This document shows, piece by piece, positions 1-6,983 of a DNA stretch of 18,187 nt; position 1 is the stretch's first letter, and every line of letters starts with the position of its first letter. The translations under genes were made by a program, and so were the position numbers. The notes below the pieces were generated by a model, which saw only the letters and a program-made list of their open reading frames with translations, was not told the DNA's origin and made no database searches. This stretch comes from Actinomycetota bacterium. GTDB taxonomy: Bacteria; Actinomycetota; Actinomycetes; Nanopelagicales; Nanopelagicaceae. Location of the stretch: contig CANGCW010000006.1 in the NCBI GenBank assembly GCA_947452525.1, positions 1 to 18,187 of the forward strand, read 5' to 3'.

Positions 1-396
1 CTTTCGAAAGTTGCTAGCGGAGGTGAGATGTCGCGTGTAATGCTTGGTATTGAGGTAGTTGTCGCAGAGAAATCTTCAGTAGGGACTTATATCTTTGACG
101 AAATCGACAGTGGCGTTGGTGGAAAGGCTGCTCTTGAAATTGGTCGCCGTTTGAGGAAGCTATCGCATCTCTCTCAAGTTGTGGTCGTGACCCATCTTCC
201 TCAGGTAGCCGCGTGGGGGCATAAACATTTAGTTGTACAAAAGGATGAAGGGGGCTCTGTAACGGCCTCTAGCGTCCTCTCAGTCGATGGAAATGAACGA
301 ATCACCGAGATCGCCCGACTTCTCTCAGGTCAAGAGAGTTCTGAAAGTGCGAAGGAACACGCCCAGGAGTTGCTCACTCTCGCCTCAGAAGAGTGA
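1..396 (+). CDS. recN: DNA repair protein RecN, 3' end (partial)
   Basis: This is the C-terminal part (about 131 residues) of RecN, an SMC-like ATPase acting in recombinational repair of double-strand breaks. The reading frame is open from base 1, so the gene starts upstream of the window; the ATG at 28 is internal. The first codons encode LSKVASGGEMSRV, the ABC signature motif of RecN. It is followed by a Walker B segment (YIFDEIDSGVGG) and the D-loop/H-loop region ending in VVTHLPQVAA. The reading frame ends at TGA 394-396, only 14 bases before pyrG. In mycobacteria other genes (including the MctB copper-transport gene) lie between recN and pyrG; here they are adjacent. Identification is secure. 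Confidence 0.95.
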   Translation, partial: LSKVASGGEMSRVMLGIEVVVAEKSSVGTYIFDEIDSGVGGKAALEIGRRLRKLSHLSQVVVVTHLPQVAAWGHKHLVVQKDEGGSVTASSVLSVDGNERITEIARLLSGQESSESAKEHAQELLTLASEE

Positions 397-410
397 TAAG
401 TTAACCTTCC

Positions 411-2051
411 GTGAACAGCCCTCATGTAACTAAGCACATCTTCGTAACCGGGGGCGTTGCCTCAAGTCTCGGAAAAGGCCTAACCGCCTCAAGTATTGGT
501 CGCCTCCTTCGTGCGCGCGGACTCTCTGTCACAATGCAGAAGCTCGATCCCTATATCAATGTGGATCCAGGCACCATGAATCCCTTTCAACACGGTGAAG
601 TATTTGTCACCGATGATGGGGCAGAGACCGATCTTGATATTGGGCACTATGAGCGCTTTCTTGATACCCATCTCGTGGGTTCTGCCAATGTCACCACAGG
701 CCAGGTCTATTCAAGCGTGATTGCGAAAGAACGTCGCGGTGAGTACCTGGGAGAGACCGTTCAAGTTATTCCTCATATTACAAATGAGATTAAAGACCGT
801 ATCCGCGCAATGGGTGGCGCCGGGGTAGATGTCGTAATCACTGAGGTCGGCGGAACAGTGGGCGATATTGAATCTCTTCCATTTCTCGAGGCCGCCCGCC
901 AGATTCGCCAAGATGTTGGTCGCGATAATGTTTTCTATCTCCACGTCTCGCTAGTGCCTTATATCGGTCCATCGGGAGAATTGAAGACCAAGCCAACACA
1001 ACACTCTGTTGCAGCGCTCCGTTCGATCGGTATTGCTCCTGATGCAATTGTTATCCGTTCGGACCGTGATATTCCGGCAAGCGTAAAGAAGAAGATCTCT
1101 TCGATGTGCGACGTGGACCCCGAGGCAGTAGTTGCTGCCGTTGATGCTCCTTCAATCTACGATATTCCACGAGTATTGAACTCTGAAGGTCTCGACGGAT
1201 ATATCGTTCGCAGGCTCTCACTCAATGCCACAGATGTTGTCTGGGGTGAGTGGGGAGATCTCCTCAATGTCGTGCACAATCCAAAGTACACGCTCAACGT
1301 TGCACTCGTTGGAAAGTATATTGATTTGCCAGATGCTTACCTCTCTGTAACTGAAGCGCTTCGCGCGGGTGGTTTTGCAAATAATGCAAAGATCAATATC
1401 AAGTGGGTGCCGAGTGATGCGTGTGAGACGGCAGAAGGCGCTGAATTAAATCTGGGTGGGGTCGACGCGATCTGCGTACCTGGAGGTTTCGGTGTTCGTG
1501 GAATTGAAGGCAAGTTAGGCGCACTCACCTACGCGCGCGAGAAGAAGATTCCAACTCTTGGACTATGCCTCGGATTGCAATGCATGGTTATTGAAGCAGC
1601 GAGAACGCTTGCCGGAATCGTGGATGCGAACTCTGCAGAGTTCGATGAAAATTCTGCAAACCCCGTTATCTCTACGATGGCTAGCCAGCAAGAAATCGTC
1701 TCAGGAAAGGGAGATATGGGTGGCACTATGCGCCTTGGTCTCTATCCTGCAAAACTCTCTAAGGGTTCGATTGTTGCTGAAGTGTATGGATCTGAATTGG
1801 TTGAAGAGCGTCACAGACATCGTTACGAAGTGAATAACGAGTACCGTGAACGTATTAGCGCCACCGGACTGGTTTTCTCCGGTACATCACCGGACGATCA
1901 CCTCGTTGAATTTGTAGAGCTTCCTCGCGAAGTTCACCCATATTATGTGGGAACACAAGCTCATCCAGAGTTTCTCTCTCGTCCAACGCGACCACATCCG
2001 CTCTTTGCGGGTTTAATTCGCGCGGCAATCACGCGCCATGAAGGTCGCTGA
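411..2051 (+). CDS. pyrG: CTP synthase
   Basis: CTP synthase aminates UTP to CTP with ATP and glutamine, the last step of pyrimidine nucleotide synthesis, in the cytoplasm. The protein is 546 residues, normal for the family. The N-terminal synthetase domain carries the P-loop GGVASSLGKG (about 14-23) and the conserved KLDPYINVDPGTMNP stretch. The C-terminal class I glutaminase domain has PGGFGVRG, the nucleophile Cys386 in GLCLGLQ, and the His518/Glu520 pair in GTQAHPEF. The GTG start at 411 places the conserved KHIFVTGG eight residues in; no closer alternative fits. There is no Shine-Dalgarno sequence, and TAAGTT (397-402) lies 8 nt upstream, a possible near-leaderless -10. The stop codon overlaps the start of xerD by 14 bases. 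Confidence 0.97.
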   Translation: MNSPHVTKHIFVTGGVASSLGKGLTASSIGRLLRARGLSVTMQKLDPYINVDPGTMNPFQHGEVFVTDDGAETDLDIGHYERFLDTHLVGSANVTTGQVYSSVIAKERRGEYLGETVQVIPHITNEIKDRIRAMGGAGVDVVITEVGGTVGDIESLPFLEAARQIRQDVGRDNVFYLHVSLVPYIGPSGELKTKPTQHSVAALRSIGIAPDAIVIRSDRDIPASVKKKISSMCDVDPEAVVAAVDAPSIYDIPRVLNSEGLDGYIVRRLSLNATDVVWGEWGDLLNVVHNPKYTLNVALVGKYIDLPDAYLSVTEALRAGGFANNAKINIKWVPSDACETAEGAELNLGGVDAICVPGGFGVRGIEGKLGALTYAREKKIPTLGLCLGLQCMVIEAARTLAGIVDANSAEFDENSANPVISTMASQQEIVSGKGDMGGTMRLGLYPAKLSKGSIVAEVYGSELVEERHRHRYEVNNEYRERISATGLVFSGTSPDDHLVEFVELPREVHPYYVGTQAHPEFLSRPTRPHPLFAGLIRAAITRHEGR

Positions 2052-2994
2052 GGAGGCGAACACCTTCAATGGCTGGGTAGAGGAATATCTCAGCCACCTA
2101 GCTGTGGAGCGCGCGCTCAGTAGAAATACAATCTCTGCATACAGGCGTGACCTCGCTCGCTTTGCGCACTTCCTTGAGGAGCGGGAGATTCGTCTTCCTG
2201 AACTCTCTCATGCCGATATGGACCAATTCGCCGCGGAGATGCGACAGAGAAAACCAGAACGTGCTCCACTCTCCGAAGCGAGCATCGCCAGAGCAATAGT
2301 GGCTATTCGGAATTTCTCCGCTTTTATTGCCAAAGAATCCAAAGCGATAAATCCGATTCAGCAATATCGACCTCCACGAATACCGAAGCGTTTGCCGAAA
2401 GCGCTCACTGTTGAGAATATGGTGGCGCTTATTGAGGCATCTCAGAACGAGTCGGAGACTATTACGCTTCGAGACTCGGCCCTTATTGAACTTCTGTACG
2501 CGACGGGTGCACGAGTATCTGAAGCGGTCAACCTCTCCGTCAATGATGTTGTCAAAGTGATGAATGCAGAAACCTCAGATGGAGTTATTTCTATACGACT
2601 TCTCGGCAAGGGAAATAAAGAGCGCGTTGTGCCCCTAGGCAGTTACGCCCAACGTGCGCTGGATCAGTATTTAGTGAGGCTTCGACCACAATTGGCGAAA
2701 GATAGAAGAAGTTCAGCTCTCTTCCTGAATCACCATGGTGGAAAGTTGAGCAGACAGAGCGCATGGCAGATTGTTCACGATGCGGCAGAGCGAGCAGGTT
2801 TAGGGGATACCGTCAGTCCGCATGCACTCCGACATTCATTTGCAACCCATTTATTGGATGGTGGTGCAGATATACGAGTGGTGCAAGAACTTTTAGGTCA
2901 CTCTTCTGTCACAACAACACAGATCTATACACTCGTGACTATTGATCGTTTGCGTGAGAGCCATGCAACGGCGCATCCACGGGCGAAAAGGTAA
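2038..2994 (+). CDS. xerD: Tyrosine recombinase XerD
   Basis: A 318-residue tyrosine recombinase of the XerC/XerD family, which resolves chromosome dimers at dif sites. The N-terminal SAM-like domain spans about 8-110. The catalytic domain shows the full active set: Arg159 (TGARVSEA), Lys191 (LGKGNKER), His262 and Arg265 (SPHALRHS), His288 (LLGHSS) and nucleophile Tyr297 (TTQIYT). Its position directly after pyrG matches actinobacterial xerD, although a NUDIX hydrolase gene that often separates the two is missing. The ATG at 2038 overlaps the pyrG end by 14 nt, suggesting translational coupling; a GAGGAGG just inside the gene is not followed by a better start. A candidate dif substrate lies at 17336-17363. 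XerD rather than XerC is assigned from gene context. Confidence 0.92.
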   Translation: MKVAEEANTFNGWVEEYLSHLAVERALSRNTISAYRRDLARFAHFLEEREIRLPELSHADMDQFAAEMRQRKPERAPLSEASIARAIVAIRNFSAFIAKESKAINPIQQYRPPRIPKRLPKALTVENMVALIEASQNESETITLRDSALIELLYATGARVSEAVNLSVNDVVKVMNAETSDGVISIRLLGKGNKERVVPLGSYAQRALDQYLVRLRPQLAKDRRSSALFLNHHGGKLSRQSAWQIVHDAAERAGLGDTVSPHALRHSFATHLLDGGADIRVVQELLGHSSVTTTQIYTLVTIDRLRESHATAHPRAKR

Positions 2995-3056
2995 GAAGTC
3001 TCGTTTTTAACTAGCTAAAGAGGTTATCAACTCTCATAAGCAGTTTTTGTGGTGTA
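2995..3056. other. Short gap between convergent xerD and RHH gene
   Basis: These 62 bases separate the converging ends of xerD (+) and the RHH gene (-). They hold two short T-runs (GTTTTTAA at 3003-3010 and GTTTTTGT near 3043-3050) and only weak dyad symmetry (AGAG to CTCT around 3019-3034). Some transcription termination in this gap is plausible, but I see no convincing stem-loop. Confidence 0.4.
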
Positions 3057-3485
3057 TTAACGACCGCGAAGACGTCGAGCAAGAATCGATTGATCGCCCT
3101 TTGCCTCAAGATCAGCAATAACGATTGCAAGTGACTCACGAACGATGCGACCGCGATCTACTGCAAGGCCAAGATCTCCTCGAAGAGCCAGGCGCGCTTG
3201 CTCTAAATCGTAAAGCTCATCTGGGGAGAGATAGACGGTGATCTTCTCATCGTGGCGCTCGCGACCGGATGGCGAACGATCTAATGTGTTTGTGCGACGA
3301 CGCGGAGTCTGTCGAACAGATTTCTTTGGTTGAGAAACTGAGGAGATAGTTGGCTGAGCTGTGGTTGCTGGTGCCACATCGGTTGCTGGTGCATCCATAG
3401 GCGAGACTTGATTTGGAACCGCGGTGAGGGTTGTTGATTGACGGAAGAGCTCATCTGCTCCTGGAAGAACTACTCTGCGGCTCAC
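3057..3485 (-). CDS. Ribbon-helix-helix protein paired with ParA (putative ParB-like partner)
   Basis: A 142-residue protein of unproven function. The N-terminus (MSRRVVLPGADELFR) is short, basic and motif-like. Residues about 19-65 form a low-complexity linker rich in Ala, Thr, Pro and Ser. Residues about 80-130 look like a ribbon-helix-helix DNA-binding fold: strand KITVYLS, helix PDELYDLEQARLAL, then helix GRIVRESLAIVIADLEAKG. The GTG start at 3485 overlaps the parA stop in a GTGA arrangement, and AGAGGGGGA lies just upstream as a Shine-Dalgarno sequence, so the two genes are translationally coupled. Plasmid type Ib ParA proteins use small RHH partners with an N-terminal ATPase-stimulating peptide. 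By analogy this may be the DNA-binding partner of this ParA, which is inference. Confidence 0.75.
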   Translation of the reverse strand: MSRRVVLPGADELFRQSTTLTAVPNQVSPMDAPATDVAPATTAQPTISSVSQPKKSVRQTPRRRTNTLDRSPSGRERHDEKITVYLSPDELYDLEQARLALRGDLGLAVDRGRIVRESLAIVIADLEAKGDQSILARRLRGR

Positions 3486-4399
3486 TTACATCCCCCTCTG
3501 AAAATTAACTCACGTGCAAGTCTGCGATAGGAAAGCGCGCCAACAGAACTGCTGGCAAATGTCGTAATTGGTTCTCCTTGTGATGTTGATTCAGAGAAGC
3601 GAATTGTTCGCGCAATAATTGTGTCGAAGACCTCTGTAGGGAACTGCTTTGCAATGAGTTCGAGAACCTCGCGCGAATGTGCAGTCTTGCGATCAAATCG
3701 AGTAGCTAAAATTCCAAAAATCTCCAGCTGTGGATTTGTATTAGATTTAATGATGCTGATTGTCTCTTTTACAAGTGAGAGACCATGGATTGCAAAGAAC
3801 TCGCACTCCATTGGGATGATTACTCCCTGCGATGCAGTAAGCGCATTCACCGTGAGTGTTCCGAGCGAAGGAGAACAGTCAATTAAAATTACGTCGTAAT
3901 CATTGATTACCGGCGCCAAAAGTTTACGAAGTTTGTGTTCTTTTGCGATCTCGGAGACGAAGCGCGCCTCAGCTGCAGCAAGATCTTCATGACCACGGAT
4001 GAAATCCATACCAGGAACATTCGATTTGAGAATTGCTTCGTGAATATTTGCTTGCGGATCGTTAAGTAGATACCAGATTGATCCGTACTGTTCATTTTCG
4101 AATGGACGAATTCCAAGGCCGATGGTCATCGACGCTTGTGAATCGAAATCGACGAGGAGAACGCGTCGTCCAAGTTCAGCGAGCGCAGCACCCAGGTTGA
4201 TTGTGGTCGTCGTCTTACCGACGCCGCCCTTCTGATTTACAACAGAGATGACGCGAGCAGGGCCCTCTTCCGGGGCGAGAACGACTTCAGGGATAGTGAT
4301 GGGAGGATTTCCCAAGATTATTGAGGTCTGAGCCAACTCTTCGTCTCGATTTGTCGATTTAGAGTCCAATCGAGAAACCTGTGTATTGCCTTTAGCCAT
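3482..4399 (-). CDS. parA: ParA/Soj-family ATPase
   Basis: A 305-residue ParA/MinD-superfamily ATPase. After an unstructured 48-residue N-terminus, the deviant Walker A motif KGGVGKTT is at 57-64 with the signature lysine, Walker A' is VDFDSQAS (Asp84), and Walker B is VILIDCSPS (Asp174). This is the ParA paralogue that sits next to scpA in actinobacteria, not the origin-proximal parA of a parAB pair. It probably forms ATP-dependent dimers on DNA and positions cargo or acts with condensin; the cargo is unknown. In relatives it is usually co-directional with scpA; here it is divergent, with 59 bases between start codons. It lacks a Shine-Dalgarno sequence and has a TTGCGA-N17-TAGAGT promoter ending 6 nt before the ATG, so it is probably leaderless. 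Confidence 0.9.
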   Translation of the reverse strand: MAKGNTQVSRLDSKSTNRDEELAQTSIILGNPPITIPEVVLAPEEGPARVISVVNQKGGVGKTTTTINLGAALAELGRRVLLVDFDSQASMTIGLGIRPFENEQYGSIWYLLNDPQANIHEAILKSNVPGMDFIRGHEDLAAAEARFVSEIAKEHKLRKLLAPVINDYDVILIDCSPSLGTLTVNALTASQGVIIPMECEFFAIHGLSLVKETISIIKSNTNPQLEIFGILATRFDRKTAHSREVLELIAKQFPTEVFDTIIARTIRFSESTSQGEPITTFASSSVGALSYRRLARELIFRGGCK

Positions 4400-4434
4400 G
4401 AGGGGACTCTACGGCGGTGCGTTTTCTATCGCAA
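4400..4434 (-). promoter_or_regulatory. parA promoter, leaderless type
   Basis: Reading the minus strand, a -35 TTGCGA (4434-4429), a 17-nt spacer and a -10 TAGAGT (4411-4406) are followed by six bases and the parA ATG at 4399. This fits TANNNT-type actinobacterial -10 elements and puts the transcription start at the A of ATG. The -35 region overlaps the region expected for the opposing scpA promoter. Confidence 0.72.
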
Positions 4435-4458
4435 GCCAAGGTGAAGTACGGTTCGCCT
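4424..4458 (+). promoter_or_regulatory. scpA promoter, leaderless type
   Basis: A -10 TACGGT (4447-4452) lies exactly 6 nt before the ATG at 4459. The expected -35 position (4424-4429, TTCTAT) is a poor match. An AAGGTGAAG stretch at 4438-4446 is too far from the ATG to be a good Shine-Dalgarno sequence. This promoter is interlocked with the divergent parA promoter. Confidence 0.55.
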
Positions 4459-5298
4459 ATGAGTGAACCACAGGTCGGCCAGCCGCAATTTGCTGTCCAC
4501 CTCGATAACTTCGAAGGCCCATTCGATCTCCTTCTTCAGCTGATTTCACGCCACAAAATGGATATTACTGAGGTCGCTCTCAGCGCTGTAACTGATGAAT
4601 ATATCGCCTATATCAGGGCTATGGGAGGCGATTCAGGAGGCTGGGACCTCGATGAGACGACAGAGTTCCTCGTCGTCGCAGCGACCCTCCTAGACCTCAA
4701 AGCGGCCCGCCTATTACCATCCGGAGAGATTGAGGATGAGGCCGATCTCGCCCTCCTCGAGGCCCGCGATCTTCTCTTCGCCCGCCTCTTGCAGTATCGC
4801 GCCTTTAAGGAGATTGCTGCGATCTTCTCGACCCGTATTGGAGTTGCCGAGAAGAGCTTCCCCCGCCTGGTCGCGATGGAGCCTCAATTTGCCCAACTGC
4901 TCCCTGAGGTTCTGATCGGAGTCGGGGCCGAGCGTTTCGCCTCTATTGCCCAGAGAATTCTCTTCCCCAAGGCCGCTCCGGTCCTCTCGATTGAGCATAT
5001 TCACCGCCCATTAGTGAACGTCACCGAGGAGGTCATCAAGATCGTTGACCACCTCCGTAAGAATGGCCGAGCGAGCTTTCGGACCTTGGTAGCCGATGCT
5101 GATTCAACTCTTGTTGTCGTAGCCCGTTTTCTAGGCCTCCTAGAACTGTACAAGGAGGGTCAGATCCGCTTTGAGCAGGTTGTAGCCCTCGGCGAACTCC
5201 AGATCACCTGGGTTGGCAGCGCCACGGGTGAGATTGAGATCAGCGACGAGTTTGATGTACCTCCACAGGCAGTTGAAGATGAGACAGAGGAAGAATAA
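4459..5298 (+). CDS. scpA: Segregation and condensation protein ScpA
   Basis: ScpA is the kleisin subunit that bridges the SMC heads in the SMC-ScpAB condensin complex, needed for chromosome compaction and segregation. The family signature near the N-terminus is clear (FAVHLDNFEGPFDLLLQLI, then ISRHKMDITEV). The central part is helical, a C-terminal winged-helix region covers roughly residues 195-260, and an acidic tail ends in DETEEE. I chose the ATG at 4459 (279 residues): it precedes the conserved block by a normal distance and has a TANNNT box 6 nt upstream. A GTG at 4417 (293 residues) and one at 4441 are alternatives. The gene abuts scpB with no spacer. Codons look more GC-rich than in gcvP or cmk-der. 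Confidence 0.93.
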   Translation: MSEPQVGQPQFAVHLDNFEGPFDLLLQLISRHKMDITEVALSAVTDEYIAYIRAMGGDSGGWDLDETTEFLVVAATLLDLKAARLLPSGEIEDEADLALLEARDLLFARLLQYRAFKEIAAIFSTRIGVAEKSFPRLVAMEPQFAQLLPEVLIGVGAERFASIAQRILFPKAAPVLSIEHIHRPLVNVTEEVIKIVDHLRKNGRASFRTLVADADSTLVVVARFLGLLELYKEGQIRFEQVVALGELQITWVGSATGEIEISDEFDVPPQAVEDETEEE

Positions 5299-5856
5299 AT
5301 GTCTAAAGAAGAGATTAAGCGTGCGATCGAAGCGATCCTTATGGTCGTTGATGAGCCCATCTCCGAGGTAGTTCTTGCCCAGATCACCGAGGTTCCAACC
5401 GAAGAGATTGGTGTCGCCCTCTATGAGCTCTCTGTTGCCTATGAGCAAGAGGAGCGTGGATTCCAGCTTCGTCACGTCGCAGGGGGATGGCGCTACTACA
5501 GCCACCCAGATCAGGCAGCACTTGTTGAGAAGTTCGTCCTCGACGGACAGCAATCTCGCCTTACTCAGGCTGCGCTCGAGACCCTCGCTGTTATCGCTTA
5601 TCGTCAACCCATCTCACGAGCACGCGTCTCTGCCATCCGCGGCGTAAACGTTGAGGCGGTTATGAAGACGCTGGTGACCCGTGGGTTGGTAGAGGAGGCC
5701 GGCTCCGAGCCAGAGACTGGTGCCATTCTGTATCGAACAACCACATACTTTCTGGAGAAGCTCGGCCTCAACTCCAACGAGGATCTTCCTGAGCTCGCCC
5801 CATTCCTGCCTGATGTTGAGGGTCTCGATGAGGTCCTCGCCACACTCACCGAGTAG
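5299..5856 (+). CDS. scpB: Segregation and condensation protein ScpB
   Basis: ScpB dimers bind the ScpA kleisin and complete the SMC condensin complex. The protein is 185 residues, with tandem winged-helix domains. The diagnostic segment LTQAALETLAVIAYRQPIS (about 88-106) followed by RGVNVEAVMKTLVTRGLVE is present. The ATG directly follows the scpA stop codon (5296-5298), with AGAGGAAG just upstream inside the scpA end as Shine-Dalgarno sequence. The two proteins should therefore be made together from one message. The C-terminus is acidic and rich in Leu and Pro. A stem-loop lies 13 bases after the stop. Confidence 0.95.
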   Translation: MSKEEIKRAIEAILMVVDEPISEVVLAQITEVPTEEIGVALYELSVAYEQEERGFQLRHVAGGWRYYSHPDQAALVEKFVLDGQQSRLTQAALETLAVIAYRQPISRARVSAIRGVNVEAVMKTLVTRGLVEEAGSEPETGAILYRTTTYFLEKLGLNSNEDLPELAPFLPDVEGLDEVLATLTE

Positions 5857-5868
5857 CTCGGATAAGGG

Positions 5869-5892
5869 CTCTCAACTTTAGGTTGAGGGTTT
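5869..5892 (+). terminator. Stem-loop after scpB, terminator-like
   Basis: CTCTCAAC (5869-5876), loop TTTAG, and GTTGAGGG (5882-5889) form an 8-bp stem with one G-T wobble, followed by only three T. It may be a weak terminator. Its 3' arm contains TTGAGG, which also fits as the -35 of the rluB promoter. The 24-mer resembles the stem-loop at 13588-13611 (20 of 24 identical). Confidence 0.5.
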
Positions 5893-5911
5893 AAGGAACA
5901 GGGGATAGGCT
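5883..5911 (+). promoter_or_regulatory. rluB promoter
   Basis: TTGAGG (5883-5888), a 17-nt spacer and TAGGCT (5906-5911) form a good -35/-10 pair. The predicted start near 5918 gives a short 5' UTR that ends in a GGAG Shine-Dalgarno sequence 6 nt before the ATG at 5953. Confidence 0.65.
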
Positions 5912-5952
5912 AGGGCTCTTACCCACGAATCGTGGAGATTCCGGAGCCCCAG

Positions 5953-6729
5953 ATGAGTAAAGAGAAGAGATCGTCCGCAAGTGACGATGAGAAATCAGGT
6001 CTAGTCCGCCTACACAAATACCTAGCCGATGCAGGCGTGGCTAGTCGCCGTGCTTCCGAAGAGATGATCGCCGATGGGCGAGTATCGGTCGATGGCGCGC
6101 AAATAACTGAACTTGGCTTCAAGGTTGACCCTGAAAAGGCGCATGTTGAGGTAGACGGTGAGTCAGTTTCGGTAAATAACACTAAGAGTTATCTAGCGTT
6201 TTATAAACCTGCAGGAATTTTGTCCACAATGTTTGACCCCGAAGATCGCCCAAATTTGGGTGATTTCTTCACCGGTCGTAATGAGCGACTCTTCCACGTG
6301 GGGCGACTCGATAAGGAGTCAGAGGGGCTAATCCTCCTCACAAATGATGGCGATTTAACCCACCGGGCCACGCATCCCTCTTATGGGCTGGTCAAGAAGT
6401 ATTTGGTTGAGATTGAAGGCGTTCTCACCAAGGCCAATTCTGATGCCCTTCTTGCGGGAGTGATTCTGGAGGATGGACTTGCGAGAGCGCTTGCGGTTCA
6501 ACTCATCCGCGAAGTCAACCCGAAGAAATCCTGGGTCGAGATCAGCATTCATGAAGGCCGGTACCACATTGTGCGCCGCATGCTCGCCGAGCTGGAACTC
6601 CCAGTCCTTCGCTTGATTCGCACCGACTTTGGTCCCATCAATATTGGCGAGTTGAAAGAGGGTCGCTGGCGAAACCTTTCAGAGACAGAATTGTCTAAGC
6701 TCTTTACAGATTTAAAGTTAAGCCGATAA
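5953..6729 (+). CDS. rluB: rRNA pseudouridine synthase, RluB/RsuA family
   Basis: This enzyme isomerises a uridine of rRNA to pseudouridine; in actinobacteria the scpB-adjacent member is usually called RluB (23S rRNA). An N-terminal S4 RNA-binding domain (VRLHKYLADAGVASRR through VEVDGE) is followed by the catalytic domain with FYKPAGILST and the active-site motif GRLDKESEGLILLTNDG (catalytic Asp about 120). The later NPKKSWVEISIHEGRYHIVRRM block is typical of the family. The ATG at 5953 (258 residues) has GGAG at 5943-5946; an upstream in-frame GTG at 5932 would add seven residues and is less likely. Family assignment is sure; the exact target uridine cannot be read from the sequence. Confidence 0.9.
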   Translation: MSKEKRSSASDDEKSGLVRLHKYLADAGVASRRASEEMIADGRVSVDGAQITELGFKVDPEKAHVEVDGESVSVNNTKSYLAFYKPAGILSTMFDPEDRPNLGDFFTGRNERLFHVGRLDKESEGLILLTNDGDLTHRATHPSYGLVKKYLVEIEGVLTKANSDALLAGVILEDGLARALAVQLIREVNPKKSWVEISIHEGRYHIVRRMLAELELPVLRLIRTDFGPINIGELKEGRWRNLSETELSKLFTDLKLSR

Positions 6730-6760
6730 ATAGAAAAAAGGAAAAACGTTTTATCGTTTT
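6724..6760 (+). terminator. Possible terminator at the end of rluB
   Basis: CGATAAA (6724-6730), overlapping the rluB stop codon, is the exact inverted repeat of TTTATCG (6750-6756), with a 19-nt A-rich loop and TTTT next. The AT-only character of most pairs makes the hairpin weak, so it may instead be part of the repeat pattern of the island that follows. Confidence 0.35.
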
Positions 6761-6971
6761 ATTAATAAAATTGGAGACGCTAAATACCTATTTATCGATT
6801 TTCACAAGCACAAAATTGGATTGCTATAGCAATTTATCGATAATTTGGAATCGGTCATTAAGCGTCTATTTGAAATATCGACATTACAAAATAGTGTTTA
6901 GTCGATAAATCGGAAAAGTAATTAAATTATAAAAAGAGTTTGAATAGATGCCATGAACCAGCAGGGAAAGG
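6730..6971. repeat. AT-rich intergenic island with palindromes and repeated ATTTATCGA motifs
   Basis: The four lines 6721-6960 each count 17 G or C in 60 bases (28% GC), far below the flanking genes. I find no coding potential. The island holds two perfect 14-bp palindromes (6757-6770, TTTTATTAATAAAA; 6820-6833, ATTGCTATAGCAAT) and a 10-bp palindrome TTATCGATAA (6834-6843). ATTTATCGA occurs at 6790 and 6832, in reverse at 6902-6910, and as a partial reverse copy (CGATAAAT) at 6724-6731. An outer inverted pair, AGACGCTAAAT (6775-6785) and ATTAAGCGTCT (6857-6867), encloses the middle. It could be an operator array, a nucleoid-protein or segregation site, or a structured RNA; the sequence does not decide. 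Confidence 0.6.
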
Positions 6972-6983
6972 TAGAGTGCGACC
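6972..6983 (+). promoter_or_regulatory. aroH promoter -10, leaderless type
   Basis: TAGAGT (6972-6977) lies exactly 6 nt before the GTG at 6984, the same hexamer and spacing as parA. No good -35 is seen at 17 nt. GGGAAAGG (6964-6971) is too far from the GTG for a strong Shine-Dalgarno role, so a leaderless transcript is likely. Confidence 0.6.

Noticed and set aside
5140..5607. A 155-codon antisense frame across the scpA-scpB junction, and a 140-codon one inside tyrA (7839-8261)
   Set aside because: Both lie opposite well-supported genes and show no recognisable domain or start signal; they are shadows of codon bias.
6724..6910. CGATAA motifs in the AT-rich island as a second dif or a Xer-integrated element remnant
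   Set aside because: They share the CGATAA core of the XerC arm, but none has a TTAT-type XerD arm at the required 6-bp spacing.
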